Of a DNA stretch of 35,776 bases, positions 7,263-14,835 are shown in pieces (positions within the stretch are counted from its first letter, which is position 1; every line of letters starts with the position of its first letter). The stretch comes from JAJNBD01 sp964471475 (GTDB lineage: Bacteria > Pseudomonadota > Gammaproteobacteria > CAISUE01). The notes below the pieces were generated by a model. That model was not told where the DNA came from and ran no database searches. It worked only from the letters and a program-made list of their open reading frames with translations. The DNA is taken from positions 1 through 35,776 of the forward strand of contig CAYYFQ010000021.1 of NCBI GenBank assembly GCA_964471475.1, given 5' to 3'. The position numbers and the translations under genes are program-made.

Positions 7263-8582
7263 ATGAAACGTGATATTTTTCAAGAGTTAATTGCGTGGAA
7301 AAGCAACCCTACTCGAAAGCCGCTTCTTTTGATGGGGGCAAGACAAGTAGGGAAGACATTCACACTGAAAGCATTTGCCAGAGAGCACTACACAAATCAT
7401 CTTTATTGCAATTTTGAATTAGATCCTGATTTAAAACAATTGTTTACAGGGTCTTTGGATCCGTATCATATCCTTCATCTTTTATCCATTGCTAAAAATA
7501 TTTCACTTCAACCAACAGATACTTTACTTATTTTTGATGAAATCCAAGAATGCCCTGAAGCGCTTAATTGTCTAAAATATTTTTGTGAATTGGCGCCTGA
7601 ATATGCCGTATGTGCAGCAGGTTCCTTGTTGAGAGTCACGCTTGCTCACACCAAAGGATTTCCTGTCGGCAAAGTTGATTTTCTTCATTTATATCCCTTA
7701 AGTTTTTTAGAATTTCTTTCAGCGATTGGCGAAGAAGCTCTTAAAAACTATATTTTAGACATAAAAACACTTGAGCCTTTGCCAAAGCTGCTACATGAGA
7801 AATGTACGGCTTTGTTTAAATATTATTTATTCATTGGTGGCATGCCTGAAGCCGTGTATGAATACACAAAAACCAAAGACATTTTACGAATAAGAGATGT
7901 TCAAAAAAATATTTTAACTGCGTACCAACTAGATTTTGCTAAACACGCACCTAAAAACCAACTCATGCGCATTACTCAAGTATGGGAAAACATTGTGTCT
8001 CAATTAAGCAAAGAAAACAAAAAATTTATTTATTCACTAATTCGCGAAGGCGCACGCGCAAAAGAATTTGAAATAGCAATCCAGTGGCTAACCGCAGCAG
8101 GGCTTCTTAACAAAACGGTTTTCATTAATACACCTAAAATTCCATTAAGTGGTTATGCAGAATTTAATTTTTTTAAACTTTATTTATTGGACGTGGGTTT
8201 ACTTGCAGCTTTCGCACAAATAGAGCCTAAAACTATTCTTTATGGGAATGATTTATTTCAAGAGCTCCGAGGCGCCATCAGTGAAAATTATGTGGCCCAA
8301 ACCCTAATTAAAAATAATTTCCCTCTTTATTATTGGGCGAGTGAAGGGCGTTCAGAAATTGATTTCATCATTCAACATCAACAAATGATTTATCCTTTAG
8401 AAGTTAAATCAGGCCATTCAAAACATAAAAAAAGTTTGCTCAGTTATCAAGAAAAATATCATCAGTCTATGTTGATTAGAGCATCTGCGTATAATTTGAA
8501 ATTGGATGACTATTTACTTAATATTCCTTTATATTTAACGTCCATACTTCCTCAGTTATTAAAAATTATTAGGACGCCTTGA
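7263..8582 (+). CDS. AAA ATPase with C-terminal DUF4143 domain
   Basis: The N-terminal half is a P-loop ATPase: Walker A GARQVGKT at residues 25-32 and Walker B LLIFDEIQE at 88-96. The C-terminal part matches the DUF4143 family, with a restriction-nuclease-like strand pattern (EIDFIIQ near 365 and EVKSG near 380). Such two-domain proteins are widespread in bacteria and archaea, are often transferred horizontally and have no agreed function; they are not proven nucleases. I prefer the ATG at 7263 over the one at 7254, because AAAGGG at 7248-7253 touches the earlier ATG but is correctly spaced for the later one. It is 81 bases after the coiled-coil gene on the same strand and converges with the CorB-like gene, with only five bases between stop codons. 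Confidence 0.88.
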   Translation: MKRDIFQELIAWKSNPTRKPLLLMGARQVGKTFTLKAFAREHYTNHLYCNFELDPDLKQLFTGSLDPYHILHLLSIAKNISLQPTDTLLIFDEIQECPEALNCLKYFCELAPEYAVCAAGSLLRVTLAHTKGFPVGKVDFLHLYPLSFLEFLSAIGEEALKNYILDIKTLEPLPKLLHEKCTALFKYYLFIGGMPEAVYEYTKTKDILRIRDVQKNILTAYQLDFAKHAPKNQLMRITQVWENIVSQLSKENKKFIYSLIREGARAKEFEIAIQWLTAAGLLNKTVFINTPKIPLSGYAEFNFFKLYLLDVGLLAAFAQIEPKTILYGNDLFQELRGAISENYVAQTLIKNNFPLYYWASEGRSEIDFIIQHQQMIYPLEVKSGHSKHKKSLLSYQEKYHQSMLIRASAYNLKLDDYLLNIPLYLTSILPQLLKIIRTP

Positions 8583-8587
8583 CAATA

Positions 8588-9847
8588 CTACTCGATCGCG
8601 GGAAATAATTTTACCATTTTGATCCGATTTTCGGCTACTTGTAAAATTTCTAAGGGATATTTGTTAAGCAGTAAACAGGTGCCTGCTTCGGGAATAGTTT
8701 GTAAATAAGCCGTAAGATATCCCGCTAAAGTTTTTTGATCATTCAGTGGGAGATGCCAGTTGAAAAATCGGTTTACTTCACGCAAGCTTGCTTGTCCATT
8801 AATAAGATACGATCCATTGGCATCTGGAATAATATCGGGTCGAATTTCTAAAAAATCGGTCGTAAATTCTCCAACAATTTCTTCAAGTAAATCTTCCATG
8901 GTAATCATTCCTAAAATGTCGCCATATTCATCGACAATGAGCGCGCTGCGTTTTTTAGAGCGTCGAAAGTTAATTAATTGTTGATGTAAAGACGTGTTTT
9001 CAGGCACCATGTAAGGGGGTAATAAATATTTTTGTAATTCTTCGCGATTTAGTGTTTTATTCTCACGTAAAATGGATAGTACTTCACGGATTTTAATAAA
9101 ACCCAACACCTCATTAAATTCTTTGGTGTAAACTGGTAAATAGCGGTAAGGAGAGTTAATTAGTTGCTCGATGATTTGATCATCAGGATCATCTAAATCG
9201 ATCCCCACAAGATCAGCACGTGGGATCATGATATCAGCCACTGTTAACCGCTCTAAATCTAAAATTTGTAGAAGCATATTTTGATAGCTTTCCGGAATAC
9301 GTGAACCCGATTCTTTGATTAAAGTGTAAAGTTCATCAGGTGTCAGGTGATCTTGGTGAGGGCTTATGGGATTGTTGAAAAACTTTAAAACCCAATGTAC
9401 TACTTGATGAATTATCCACACTAATGGAGCACATAAAATAATAAAAAATTGTAACAACAAACCTGCAGGAAGGGCAAACCTTTCTGGATTGAGGGCTGCT
9501 AATGATTTAGGAAGTGCTTCACAAAATAATAAAATAAAAAAAGTTAAGCAGACAGTCGCGATAATAATCCCTAAATCTCCCCAATAATGACTCGCAATAA
9601 AAGTCAATAACGAGGAGGCGGTAATAGTCACGCAGGTATTGCCAGTCACGATCATGCCAAGTAAACGATCAGGTTGTTGCAATAGTTTAAGCGCGCGCTT
9701 CGCGCGGCTATTTCCTTGTTTGGCCAAATGTTGTACGCGATAACGATTGAGTGACATCATGCTGGTTTCAGAACCTGAAAAAAAGAAACACAATGCAAGC
9801 AAAATGATAAGAAAAATACTGGCGAACAAGATAGTTGAATTTGACAT
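8588..9847 (-). CDS. CorB/CNNM-type protein (DUF21, CBS pair, CorC_HlyC domain)
   Basis: The order of domains is characteristic: an N-terminal DUF21 membrane region with about four helices (residues 5-150, including FSGSETSMMSLNRYR and GNTCVTITASSLL), a CBS pair at about 205-330 (VADIMIPRADLVGID; ALIVDEYGDILGMITMEDLLEEIVGE) and a C-terminal CorC_HlyC domain. Family members are linked to magnesium or cobalt transport and resistance. The E. coli equivalent YfjD (CorB) also lies beside ypjD and ffh, which supports orthology, although I leave the symbol blank because naming in this family is unstable. The start is four bases after the ypjD stop on the minus strand, so the two form an operon. Length, 419 residues, is normal. 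Confidence 0.9.
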   Translation of the reverse strand: MSNSTILFASIFLIILLALCFFFSGSETSMMSLNRYRVQHLAKQGNSRAKRALKLLQQPDRLLGMIVTGNTCVTITASSLLTFIASHYWGDLGIIIATVCLTFFILLFCEALPKSLAALNPERFALPAGLLLQFFIILCAPLVWIIHQVVHWVLKFFNNPISPHQDHLTPDELYTLIKESGSRIPESYQNMLLQILDLERLTVADIMIPRADLVGIDLDDPDDQIIEQLINSPYRYLPVYTKEFNEVLGFIKIREVLSILRENKTLNREELQKYLLPPYMVPENTSLHQQLINFRRSKKRSALIVDEYGDILGMITMEDLLEEIVGEFTTDFLEIRPDIIPDANGSYLINGQASLREVNRFFNWHLPLNDQKTLAGYLTAYLQTIPEAGTCLLLNKYPLEILQVAENRIKMVKLFPAIE

Positions 9848-9851
9848 ACTC

Positions 9852-10625
9852 TTAGCCTAAATGTCGCGTTAGAAAAAGTCCGATAGCAAGGAGAGTGCCC
9901 CCACAAGTCACCACGGCGCCGGTAAGTTGCGTCCATCTTAACCGTTTGCGACCGATTAACAATAATAAAAATAATAGCCATAATACCAGGGAGCATAAGG
10001 GTTCCCACCAAAAACTTAACATGATGGTGGTGCTAAACGCAAAAAAAGCGCTTCCCAAAAAAATAGTCAAACCAAAGAAACATAAAAACATATCTATGTT
10101 GAGTAAGCGTTGCATTTTATCGAGAGGGGGTAAAATGTTTAACAAAGCAAATAATTTTTTTTGCTTTAATGCGATTTGTTGTAAAAATAAAAGAGCAGCT
10201 TGAATTCCTGTAATGAGTAATAAGGCAACAATGAGTGTTGCTAATAGAATATGCATAAGGGCTGCAGGATTTGTTTTGGTAATGATTAAGTGGATGGGGT
10301 GAAATATTAAGGTCAAACTAATAGCAATGATGGTGGCCGGATACAATAAAAAATTGAGGCTCATTACTGGCATGGTGATGCTAGCAAAAAAAATAATACA
10401 AGCCGAGAGCCAGGTAAGTAAAGAAAATAAATTTGTCCAAGCTAGATTTTGGCCTTCAGATAAATCAATCAGATAATGCAGCAAAAGTCCATGAGTCGTG
10501 AGTGCTCCTAGTGTTAAAAAAACCGTCACTCCTTTGCTGAAAAAATGCTTATTACTGTGCCATTGGCTAATAAAAGCTAAGGCATAGGCGAAGATTGCTA
10601 AAAATCCAATTTCTGATGTTGACAT
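9852..10625 (-). CDS. ypjD: YpjD-like inner-membrane protein (cytochrome c assembly/CcsA-type domain)
   Basis: This is a polytopic membrane protein of 257 residues with about eight hydrophobic helices, matching YpjD, which carries the cytochrome c assembly (CcsA/CcmC-like) domain. YpjD is reported to be connected with the CorB-type magnesium system in E. coli (alternative name CorE), not proven to act in haem transport. I chose the ATG at 10625 over the one at 10658 because the protein then begins MSTSEIGFLAIFAYALAF, close to the family start, and because the earlier ATG lies deep in the ffh promoter region. It is divergent from ffh, and the corB-type gene follows four bases after its stop. 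Confidence 0.85.
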   Translation of the reverse strand: MSTSEIGFLAIFAYALAFISQWHSNKHFFSKGVTVFLTLGALTTHGLLLHYLIDLSEGQNLAWTNLFSLLTWLSACIIFFASITMPVMSLNFLLYPATIIAISLTLIFHPIHLIITKTNPAALMHILLATLIVALLLITGIQAALLFLQQIALKQKKLFALLNILPPLDKMQRLLNIDMFLCFFGLTIFLGSAFFAFSTTIMLSFWWEPLCSLVLWLLFLLLLIGRKRLRWTQLTGAVVTCGGTLLAIGLFLTRHLG

Positions 10626-10679
10626 AAGGTGATTTATGTTAAAATCCTTAATTTCCACATTATAACTGAAATCATCTAT

Positions 10680-12041
10680 ATGTTTGAAACTTTATCTGAT
10701 CGCCTTGGGCGCACGGTCAAAAATTGGTTGGGCCAAGGACGCCTTACCGAAAGCAATATTCAAGATTCTTTGCGTGAAATTCGTGTGGCTTTGTTAGAAG
10801 CCGATGTGGCTTTACCCGTGGTCAAAGATTTTGTTGAGCAAGTCAAACAAAAAGCTATTGGGCAGGAAGTAATCAAGAGTTTAAATCCTGGGCAGGTTTT
10901 AGTCAAAATTGTTCAAGATGAATTAGCTTTTGCGTTAGGAGGAAAAAATAGCGCATTGAACCTCGCAGCAGTTCCTCCAGCGGTGATTTTAATGGCGGGC
11001 TTACAAGGCTCAGGTAAAACGACTTCTTGCGCAAAACTAGCCAAGTATCTTAAAGAGCAACTCAAGAAAAAAGTCCTCATGGTGAGCTGTGATGTGTATC
11101 GGCCTGCCGCTATTGATCAGCTCCAAATGTTAGGTAAAGAAATTGATGTTGAAGTATTCCCAAGCAGTGCGCAAGAAAAACCAAAAGATATTGCGCTGAA
11201 CGCTTTAGATTATGCGCGTAAAAATTGGTTTGATGTGGTCTTGGTGGATACTGCCGGTCGCCTGCATGTCGATGAAGAGATGATGGATGAGATTAAAGTA
11301 TTGCATCAAGAAACTAAGCCGGTTGAAACATTGTTTGTGGTAGACAGCATGACTGGCCAAGATGCTATCAACACAGCGCAAGCTTTTCACAAAGCGGTGC
11401 CTTTAACCGGGGTGATTTTATCTAAAGCTGATGGTGATGCACGTGGCGGGGCTGCTTTATCTATTCGTATGATCACCGATGTGCCTATTAAGTTTTTAGG
11501 GATAGGTGAAAAATTGAACGCGTTAGAAATTTTCTATCCTGATCGCTTAGCTTCTCGTATTTTAGGGATGGGAGACGTTGTTTCTTTAGTTGAAGAAGCG
11601 CAACAAAAAATTGACAAACAAGCGGCAGAGAAGCTTGCTAAAAAAATCCAAAAAGGGAAGGGTTTTGATTTAGAAGATTTTCGTGATCAAATTGCTCAGA
11701 TGAATAAGCTAGGTGGTATTCAAGGTATCATGAGTAAATTACCTGGAATGAATATGATTCCAGCCAATGTCAAAAATCAAGTCAACGACAAATTTTTCAT
11801 ACAAATTACAGCGATTATTAATTCAATGACGCCTCAAGAACGTCGTCATCCAGATATCATCAAAGCTTCTCGGAAAAAACGTATTGCGGGAGGTTCTGGT
11901 ACACAAGTCCAAGACGTCAATCGTTTATTAAAGCAATATGAAGATATGCAAAGCATGATGAAACGCTTCAAAGGTATGGGAGGGATGATGAATTTGCTGA
12001 AAGGTTTAGGCGGTGGAGGCATTCCTCCAGGGCGTTTTTGA
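10680..12041 (+). CDS. ffh: Ffh, signal recognition particle GTPase
   Basis: Ffh binds 4.5S RNA and the signal sequences of nascent inner-membrane proteins, and docks with FtsY to hand ribosomes to SecYEG. The N domain starts MFETLSDRLGRTVKNWLGQG, the G domain has GLQGSGKTTSCAKLAKYL (G1), DVYRPAAIDQL, DTAGRLHVD (G3) and SKADGDARGGAAL (G4/G5 region), and the methionine-rich M domain follows from about residue 325, ending with GMGGMMNLLKGLGGGGIPPGRF-type Gly/Met-rich sequence. Length is 453 residues. The start at 10680 fits the family; longer in-frame starts add an unrelated peptide. No clear Shine-Dalgarno sequence is visible. In many gammaproteobacteria rpsP follows, but here an unrelated exported protein does. 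Confidence 0.98.
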   Translation: MFETLSDRLGRTVKNWLGQGRLTESNIQDSLREIRVALLEADVALPVVKDFVEQVKQKAIGQEVIKSLNPGQVLVKIVQDELAFALGGKNSALNLAAVPPAVILMAGLQGSGKTTSCAKLAKYLKEQLKKKVLMVSCDVYRPAAIDQLQMLGKEIDVEVFPSSAQEKPKDIALNALDYARKNWFDVVLVDTAGRLHVDEEMMDEIKVLHQETKPVETLFVVDSMTGQDAINTAQAFHKAVPLTGVILSKADGDARGGAALSIRMITDVPIKFLGIGEKLNALEIFYPDRLASRILGMGDVVSLVEEAQQKIDKQAAEKLAKKIQKGKGFDLEDFRDQIAQMNKLGGIQGIMSKLPGMNMIPANVKNQVNDKFFIQITAIINSMTPQERRHPDIIKASRKKRIAGGSGTQVQDVNRLLKQYEDMQSMMKRFKGMGGMMNLLKGLGGGGIPPGRF

Positions 12042-12127
12042 TTTTTTGGTTTCTTTTAAGAAAAAATATAGTGTAAAATAAGTTTGTTCAGGATAAAAAA
12101 TTTTTATTAATTTAAAGGGAGAAAGGT

Positions 12128-12880
12128 ATGAAAATGTTTCAGAAAATTATAGGACTGGCTTTTTTTAGTGCTTTTGTATTTTCAACACAAATAGCTCTTG
12201 CATCCGATGAAATAAAGGTGGATAAAGCAGTAACGACTGATAAAGCAGTCGTCACTACTTTTCTTAAAATACCTTTCTCACATCCTACCATCATGCATTC
12301 AACAAGTGGGAAAGAGTTCAAAGTATTGCGTACTCAAAAAACCACAGTTTTCTTTGTGAAGCAACCGGACGAATCTTACAAAGCTTATTTGCCTATTTCT
12401 AAACAAAGTTATGCGAGTTATCAGCATCTGAGGGACGCTGGAATGGCGGTGAAGGGCGTAGACAAAATATTTCCTATTTTTAGCGACCAAAAGCGAACTC
12501 ATATTGCGGCTTATTTTGTTGCGTTAAAAGGGGAAGTACAAAAAGATCAGATCGATGTGTCTGGTAAAAATTATGAAGCCTTACCTATTACGTCGTCTAC
12601 CGGCTCCGGGGATCGCACATTAGATAAATTAACCCAAGTGGATGCTCAGACAAAGCCATTTGTTACGATGAAAGAGGGTTCTGTACAATGGCAGCCCGTA
12701 GAAAGAGCATTCGTCCCAGTAGAAAGATCAATTGTGGTTGAACCAACGGCCGTTCATGATGTGCAACGCAATATGACTCAAGCACAAGCTGAAGCGTGCG
12801 CAAACAATCTCTCTTGTTTTAGTAAGTATCTTACAGCGGCATTGGCAATGGCAGATTTGTCGGCAGATGGGCTTGGGTGA
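12128..12880 (+). CDS. Exported protein of unknown function, 250 residues
   Basis: The protein opens with a clear signal peptide (MKMFQKIIGLAFFSAFVFST, then QIALA before SDEIKV), so it is exported through Sec, presumably to the periplasm. The start has GGGAGAAAGG immediately upstream. A short duplicated segment, DKAVTT/DKAVVTT, lies around residues 35-46 and reflects a tandem repeat in the DNA at 12219-12260. The C-terminal part contains a Cys pair about eight residues apart (ACANNLSCF), possibly a disulfide. I recognise no family. It stands alone between ffh and the repeat element at 12892, whose left end is only 11 bases after the stop. Confidence 0.75.
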   Translation: MKMFQKIIGLAFFSAFVFSTQIALASDEIKVDKAVTTDKAVVTTFLKIPFSHPTIMHSTSGKEFKVLRTQKTTVFFVKQPDESYKAYLPISKQSYASYQHLRDAGMAVKGVDKIFPIFSDQKRTHIAAYFVALKGEVQKDQIDVSGKNYEALPITSSTGSGDRTLDKLTQVDAQTKPFVTMKEGSVQWQPVERAFVPVERSIVVEPTAVHDVQRNMTQAQAEACANNLSCFSKYLTAALAMADLSADGLG

Positions 12881-12891
12881 TACTTCAGGCC

Positions 12892-13042
12892 CTTAAGGGC
12901 ACCTCTATAAATTAGCAATTTTGTGTGAGAAAAGGCGCACAAGAATTTTAAAACGGAGTTTATATTTGAATAAATGAGTATTTAAAATTCTCGCGCAACG
13001 CAGTTATCGCGCAAAAGAGCAATTTATAGCGGCGCCCTTAAG
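12892..13042. repeat. Palindromic MITE-like repeat, copy A (151 bp)
   Basis: Terminal inverted repeats of 22 bp with two mismatches (12892-12913 and 13021-13042) begin CTTAAGGGC at each end. An inner inverted repeat around AGAATTTTAAA/TTTAAAATTCT makes the whole unit able to fold into a long hairpin. The reverse complement aligns end to end with copy B at 18706-18857 at roughly 85-90 percent identity by eye. There is no coding capacity for a transposase. The right terminal repeat lies inside the ispF 3' end and supplies its last codons and stop. TTAA at both outer ends may be a target duplication, which is inference. Confidence 0.85.
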
Positions 13043-13506
13043 CACGCGATAGCTAAGCAGCCGATACCTTCTCCTCGACCAATAAAACCTAGTTTTTCAG
13101 TAGTTGTTGCTTTCATGCTGACTTGATCAAGGTTAAGCGCTAAGGCAGTTGCAATATTTTGACGGATGGCGGTTTTGTATGGATTAATTTTAGGGGCTTC
13201 TGCAAGTAAGCAGAGGTCGATATTTTCTATTTGCCAGTGATTTTTACTCAGTAATTTACAAACCTGTTTTAATAAAATTTGGCTGTCGATATTTTTGAAG
13301 GAAGGATCTTGGTCTGAAAAATGCTCGCCAATGTCTCCTAGTGCTGCAGCACCGAGAAGAGCATCCATTAGCGCATGGAGAATCACGTCCGCGTCAGAGT
13401 GACCTGCGAGGCCTTTTTCAAAAGGGATTCGGATGCCTCCTAAAATCAATGGACGATTTTCAGCAAAAGCATGCACATCAAAACCTTGTCCTACACGAAT
13501 TTTCAT
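13024..13506 (-). CDS. ispF: IspF, 2-C-methyl-D-erythritol 2,4-cyclodiphosphate synthase
   Basis: IspF cyclises CDP-methylerythritol 2-phosphate to MEcDP with release of CMP, in the non-mevalonate isoprenoid pathway. Zinc ligands match the family: Asp10 and His12 in GFDVHAF and His44 in GHSDADVILHALMDALLGAA. SMKATTTEKLGFIGRGEGI near residues 129-147 is the conserved substrate-binding stretch. The length of 160 residues is normal. The start overlaps the ubiE stop by four bases (ATGA), so the two are coupled. The usual partner ispD is not here. The last residues (CLRAPL) and the stop codon are read from the terminal inverted repeat of the palindromic element ending at 13042, so the C-terminus seems to have been replaced by element sequence. 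Confidence 0.97.
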   Translation of the reverse strand: MKIRVGQGFDVHAFAENRPLILGGIRIPFEKGLAGHSDADVILHALMDALLGAAALGDIGEHFSDQDPSFKNIDSQILLKQVCKLLSKNHWQIENIDLCLLAEAPKINPYKTAIRQNIATALALNLDQVSMKATTTEKLGFIGRGEGIGCLAIACLRAPL

Positions 13507-14243
13507 ACACGATGTCCCCGATGTAAAGCGACAATACCATTCAAAAAATTATGAATTTTACATTGTTCAAAACCAGCAGTTTTCATCATAGTTAACAGTG
13601 TTTGTTGATCAGGATGTTTACGAATCGATTCAACTAAATATTGATAACTGTCGGGATCATCGGCCACGATGGCTCCCAGCTTAGGTAATAATCCAAAAGA
13701 GTAAAGATCATAAAGTCTGCGAAGCCAATTGGCTTGTACTTTAGAAAATTCTAAAATTAAGCATTGACCACCTAATTTTAGCACTCGGTGCATTTCTGCG
13801 AGTGCTCGATCTTTATGGGTGACATTGCGCAAGCCAAAAGCGATAGTGACGATATCGAAAGTTTTATCAGGAAAACCTAAGGCTTCCGCGTTGACTTGAA
13901 CGGGGTGAATGCGTTGCCATAAGCCGGCATCGATGATTTTATCACGCCCCACCTTAAGCATCTTTGCATTGATATCTCCTAAAATCACCTCTCCCTCATG
14001 GTTAAGTTTTTTGGCCATTCGGAGTGCCAAATCAGCCGTTCCACCGGCTAAGTCGAGTATGCGAGCATTGGGAGGGATTTGTGCCAAATGGGTGGTGATA
14101 TTTTTCCAAAGACGATGGAGGCCAAAAGACATGAGATCGTTCATAAGATCGTACTTTTGTGCCACCGAAGTAAACACTTCGCGTACTTTATAGGTTTTTT
14201 CTTCAATAGGTATTTGGCTAAAGCCAAAATCAGTTGTTTTCAC
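13503..14243 (-). CDS. ubiE: UbiE, ubiquinone/menaquinone C-methyltransferase
   Basis: UbiE is the SAM-dependent C-methyltransferase that acts on the demethylated quinone ring in ubiquinone (and, where made, menaquinone) synthesis at the inner membrane. The SAM-binding motif ARILDLAGGTADLALRM lies near residue 60, and the family signatures YDLMNDLMSFGLHRLWK and FDIVTIAFGLRNVTHKDRAL are both present, with HRVLKLGGQCLILEFSK downstream. At 246 residues it is of normal length. The start is GTG at 14243, which gives an N-terminus like that of the E. coli enzyme. The common neighbours ubiJ and ubiB are missing; instead it is coupled to ispF, which makes the isoprenoid precursors of the quinone tail. 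Confidence 0.96.
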   Translation of the reverse strand: MKTTDFGFSQIPIEEKTYKVREVFTSVAQKYDLMNDLMSFGLHRLWKNITTHLAQIPPNARILDLAGGTADLALRMAKKLNHEGEVILGDINAKMLKVGRDKIIDAGLWQRIHPVQVNAEALGFPDKTFDIVTIAFGLRNVTHKDRALAEMHRVLKLGGQCLILEFSKVQANWLRRLYDLYSFGLLPKLGAIVADDPDSYQYLVESIRKHPDQQTLLTMMKTAGFEQCKIHNFLNGIVALHRGHRV

Positions 14244-14354
14244 AGGATTTGTATCCAGGTATGTTCATTGCGTAGATTAAATTTTTGCATTATACACGTT
14301 TTCAGATAATGATCTGTCTTCTGTGATTGTTCTTTATTGAAAAGCAATTTGAAA

Positions 14355-14666
14355 TCAAAACGCATTAATCGGATAAACCGCATAAGCCACTTCTTCATAG
14401 GGGTGGACGCGCTTTAATTCCTCAATGACTTCTCGAATCAGATTGTCTTCACAGACCATTTCTACCAAATACTCGTCGACCAATTCCAAACAATCTGCTT
14501 GCCCTTGATGAGGGCTACTATCCGCCAACGGTCTGTATTGTCCCATGCCTTTGGTTTGCCACGCACAGCAATCGTATTTACCTATTTTACCGGCTCCTTT
14601 TTCAAATAGGGCATTTTTTACTTTTTCCATATATTGTTCCGGAACATAGAACGCAAGTTTATACAT
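14355..14666 (-). CDS. NIF3/YqfO-like small protein, 103 residues
   Basis: This matches the stand-alone YqfO-type domain found inserted in NIF3-family proteins: it opens with KLAFYVPEQYMEKVKNALFEKGAGKIGKYDCC-type sequence, continues with GMGQYRPL, and ends with the conserved HPYEEVAYAVYPI. The fold is CutA1-like. Such short proteins are common in gammaproteobacteria, usually annotated as NGG1p-interacting factor NIF3 homologues, with no established biochemical role. AAGG seven bases ahead of the ATG at 14666 supports the start. It lies upstream of ubiE on the same strand but 111 bases away, so co-transcription is uncertain. Confidence 0.85.
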   Translation of the reverse strand: MYKLAFYVPEQYMEKVKNALFEKGAGKIGKYDCCAWQTKGMGQYRPLADSSPHQGQADCLELVDEYLVEMVCEDNLIREVIEELKRVHPYEEVAYAVYPINAF

Positions 14667-14774
14667 AGTGGACCTTATAAAAATCTTCCCGCTGGAATGA
14701 TTTTCGAATAATTAATAGGTTCGATTTTTTTCAAAGTAAGGTCATCATAATCTTTGCTGGCATAAAAATAAAAT

Positions 14775-14835
14775 TTGACTTAAAAGGTATTAAGCAGCAT
14801 AATACCTATTAAATTATTTAATACCTTTTAATACC
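14775..14835 (+). promoter_or_regulatory. Promoter with palindromic operator-like repeats ahead of the AAA ATPase gene
   Basis: TTGACT (14775-14780), a 17-base spacer and CATAAT (14798-14803) make a near-consensus promoter. A perfect 7-bp inverted repeat, GGTATTA (14786-14792) and TAATACC (14800-14806), covers the spacer and the -10 box. The half-site recurs as TTAATACC at 14818-14825 and 14828-14835, the last touching the ATG. The recurring sites start about 19 and 10 bases apart, close to whole helical turns. A repressor, possibly the gene's own product, could bind here; that is inference. Confidence 0.7.

Noticed and set aside
12892..13042. CRISPR or regulatory RNA as explanation for the palindrome
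   Set aside because: There are no spaced direct repeats; the matching copy at 18706 in opposite orientation and the terminal inverted repeats fit a MITE-like element better.
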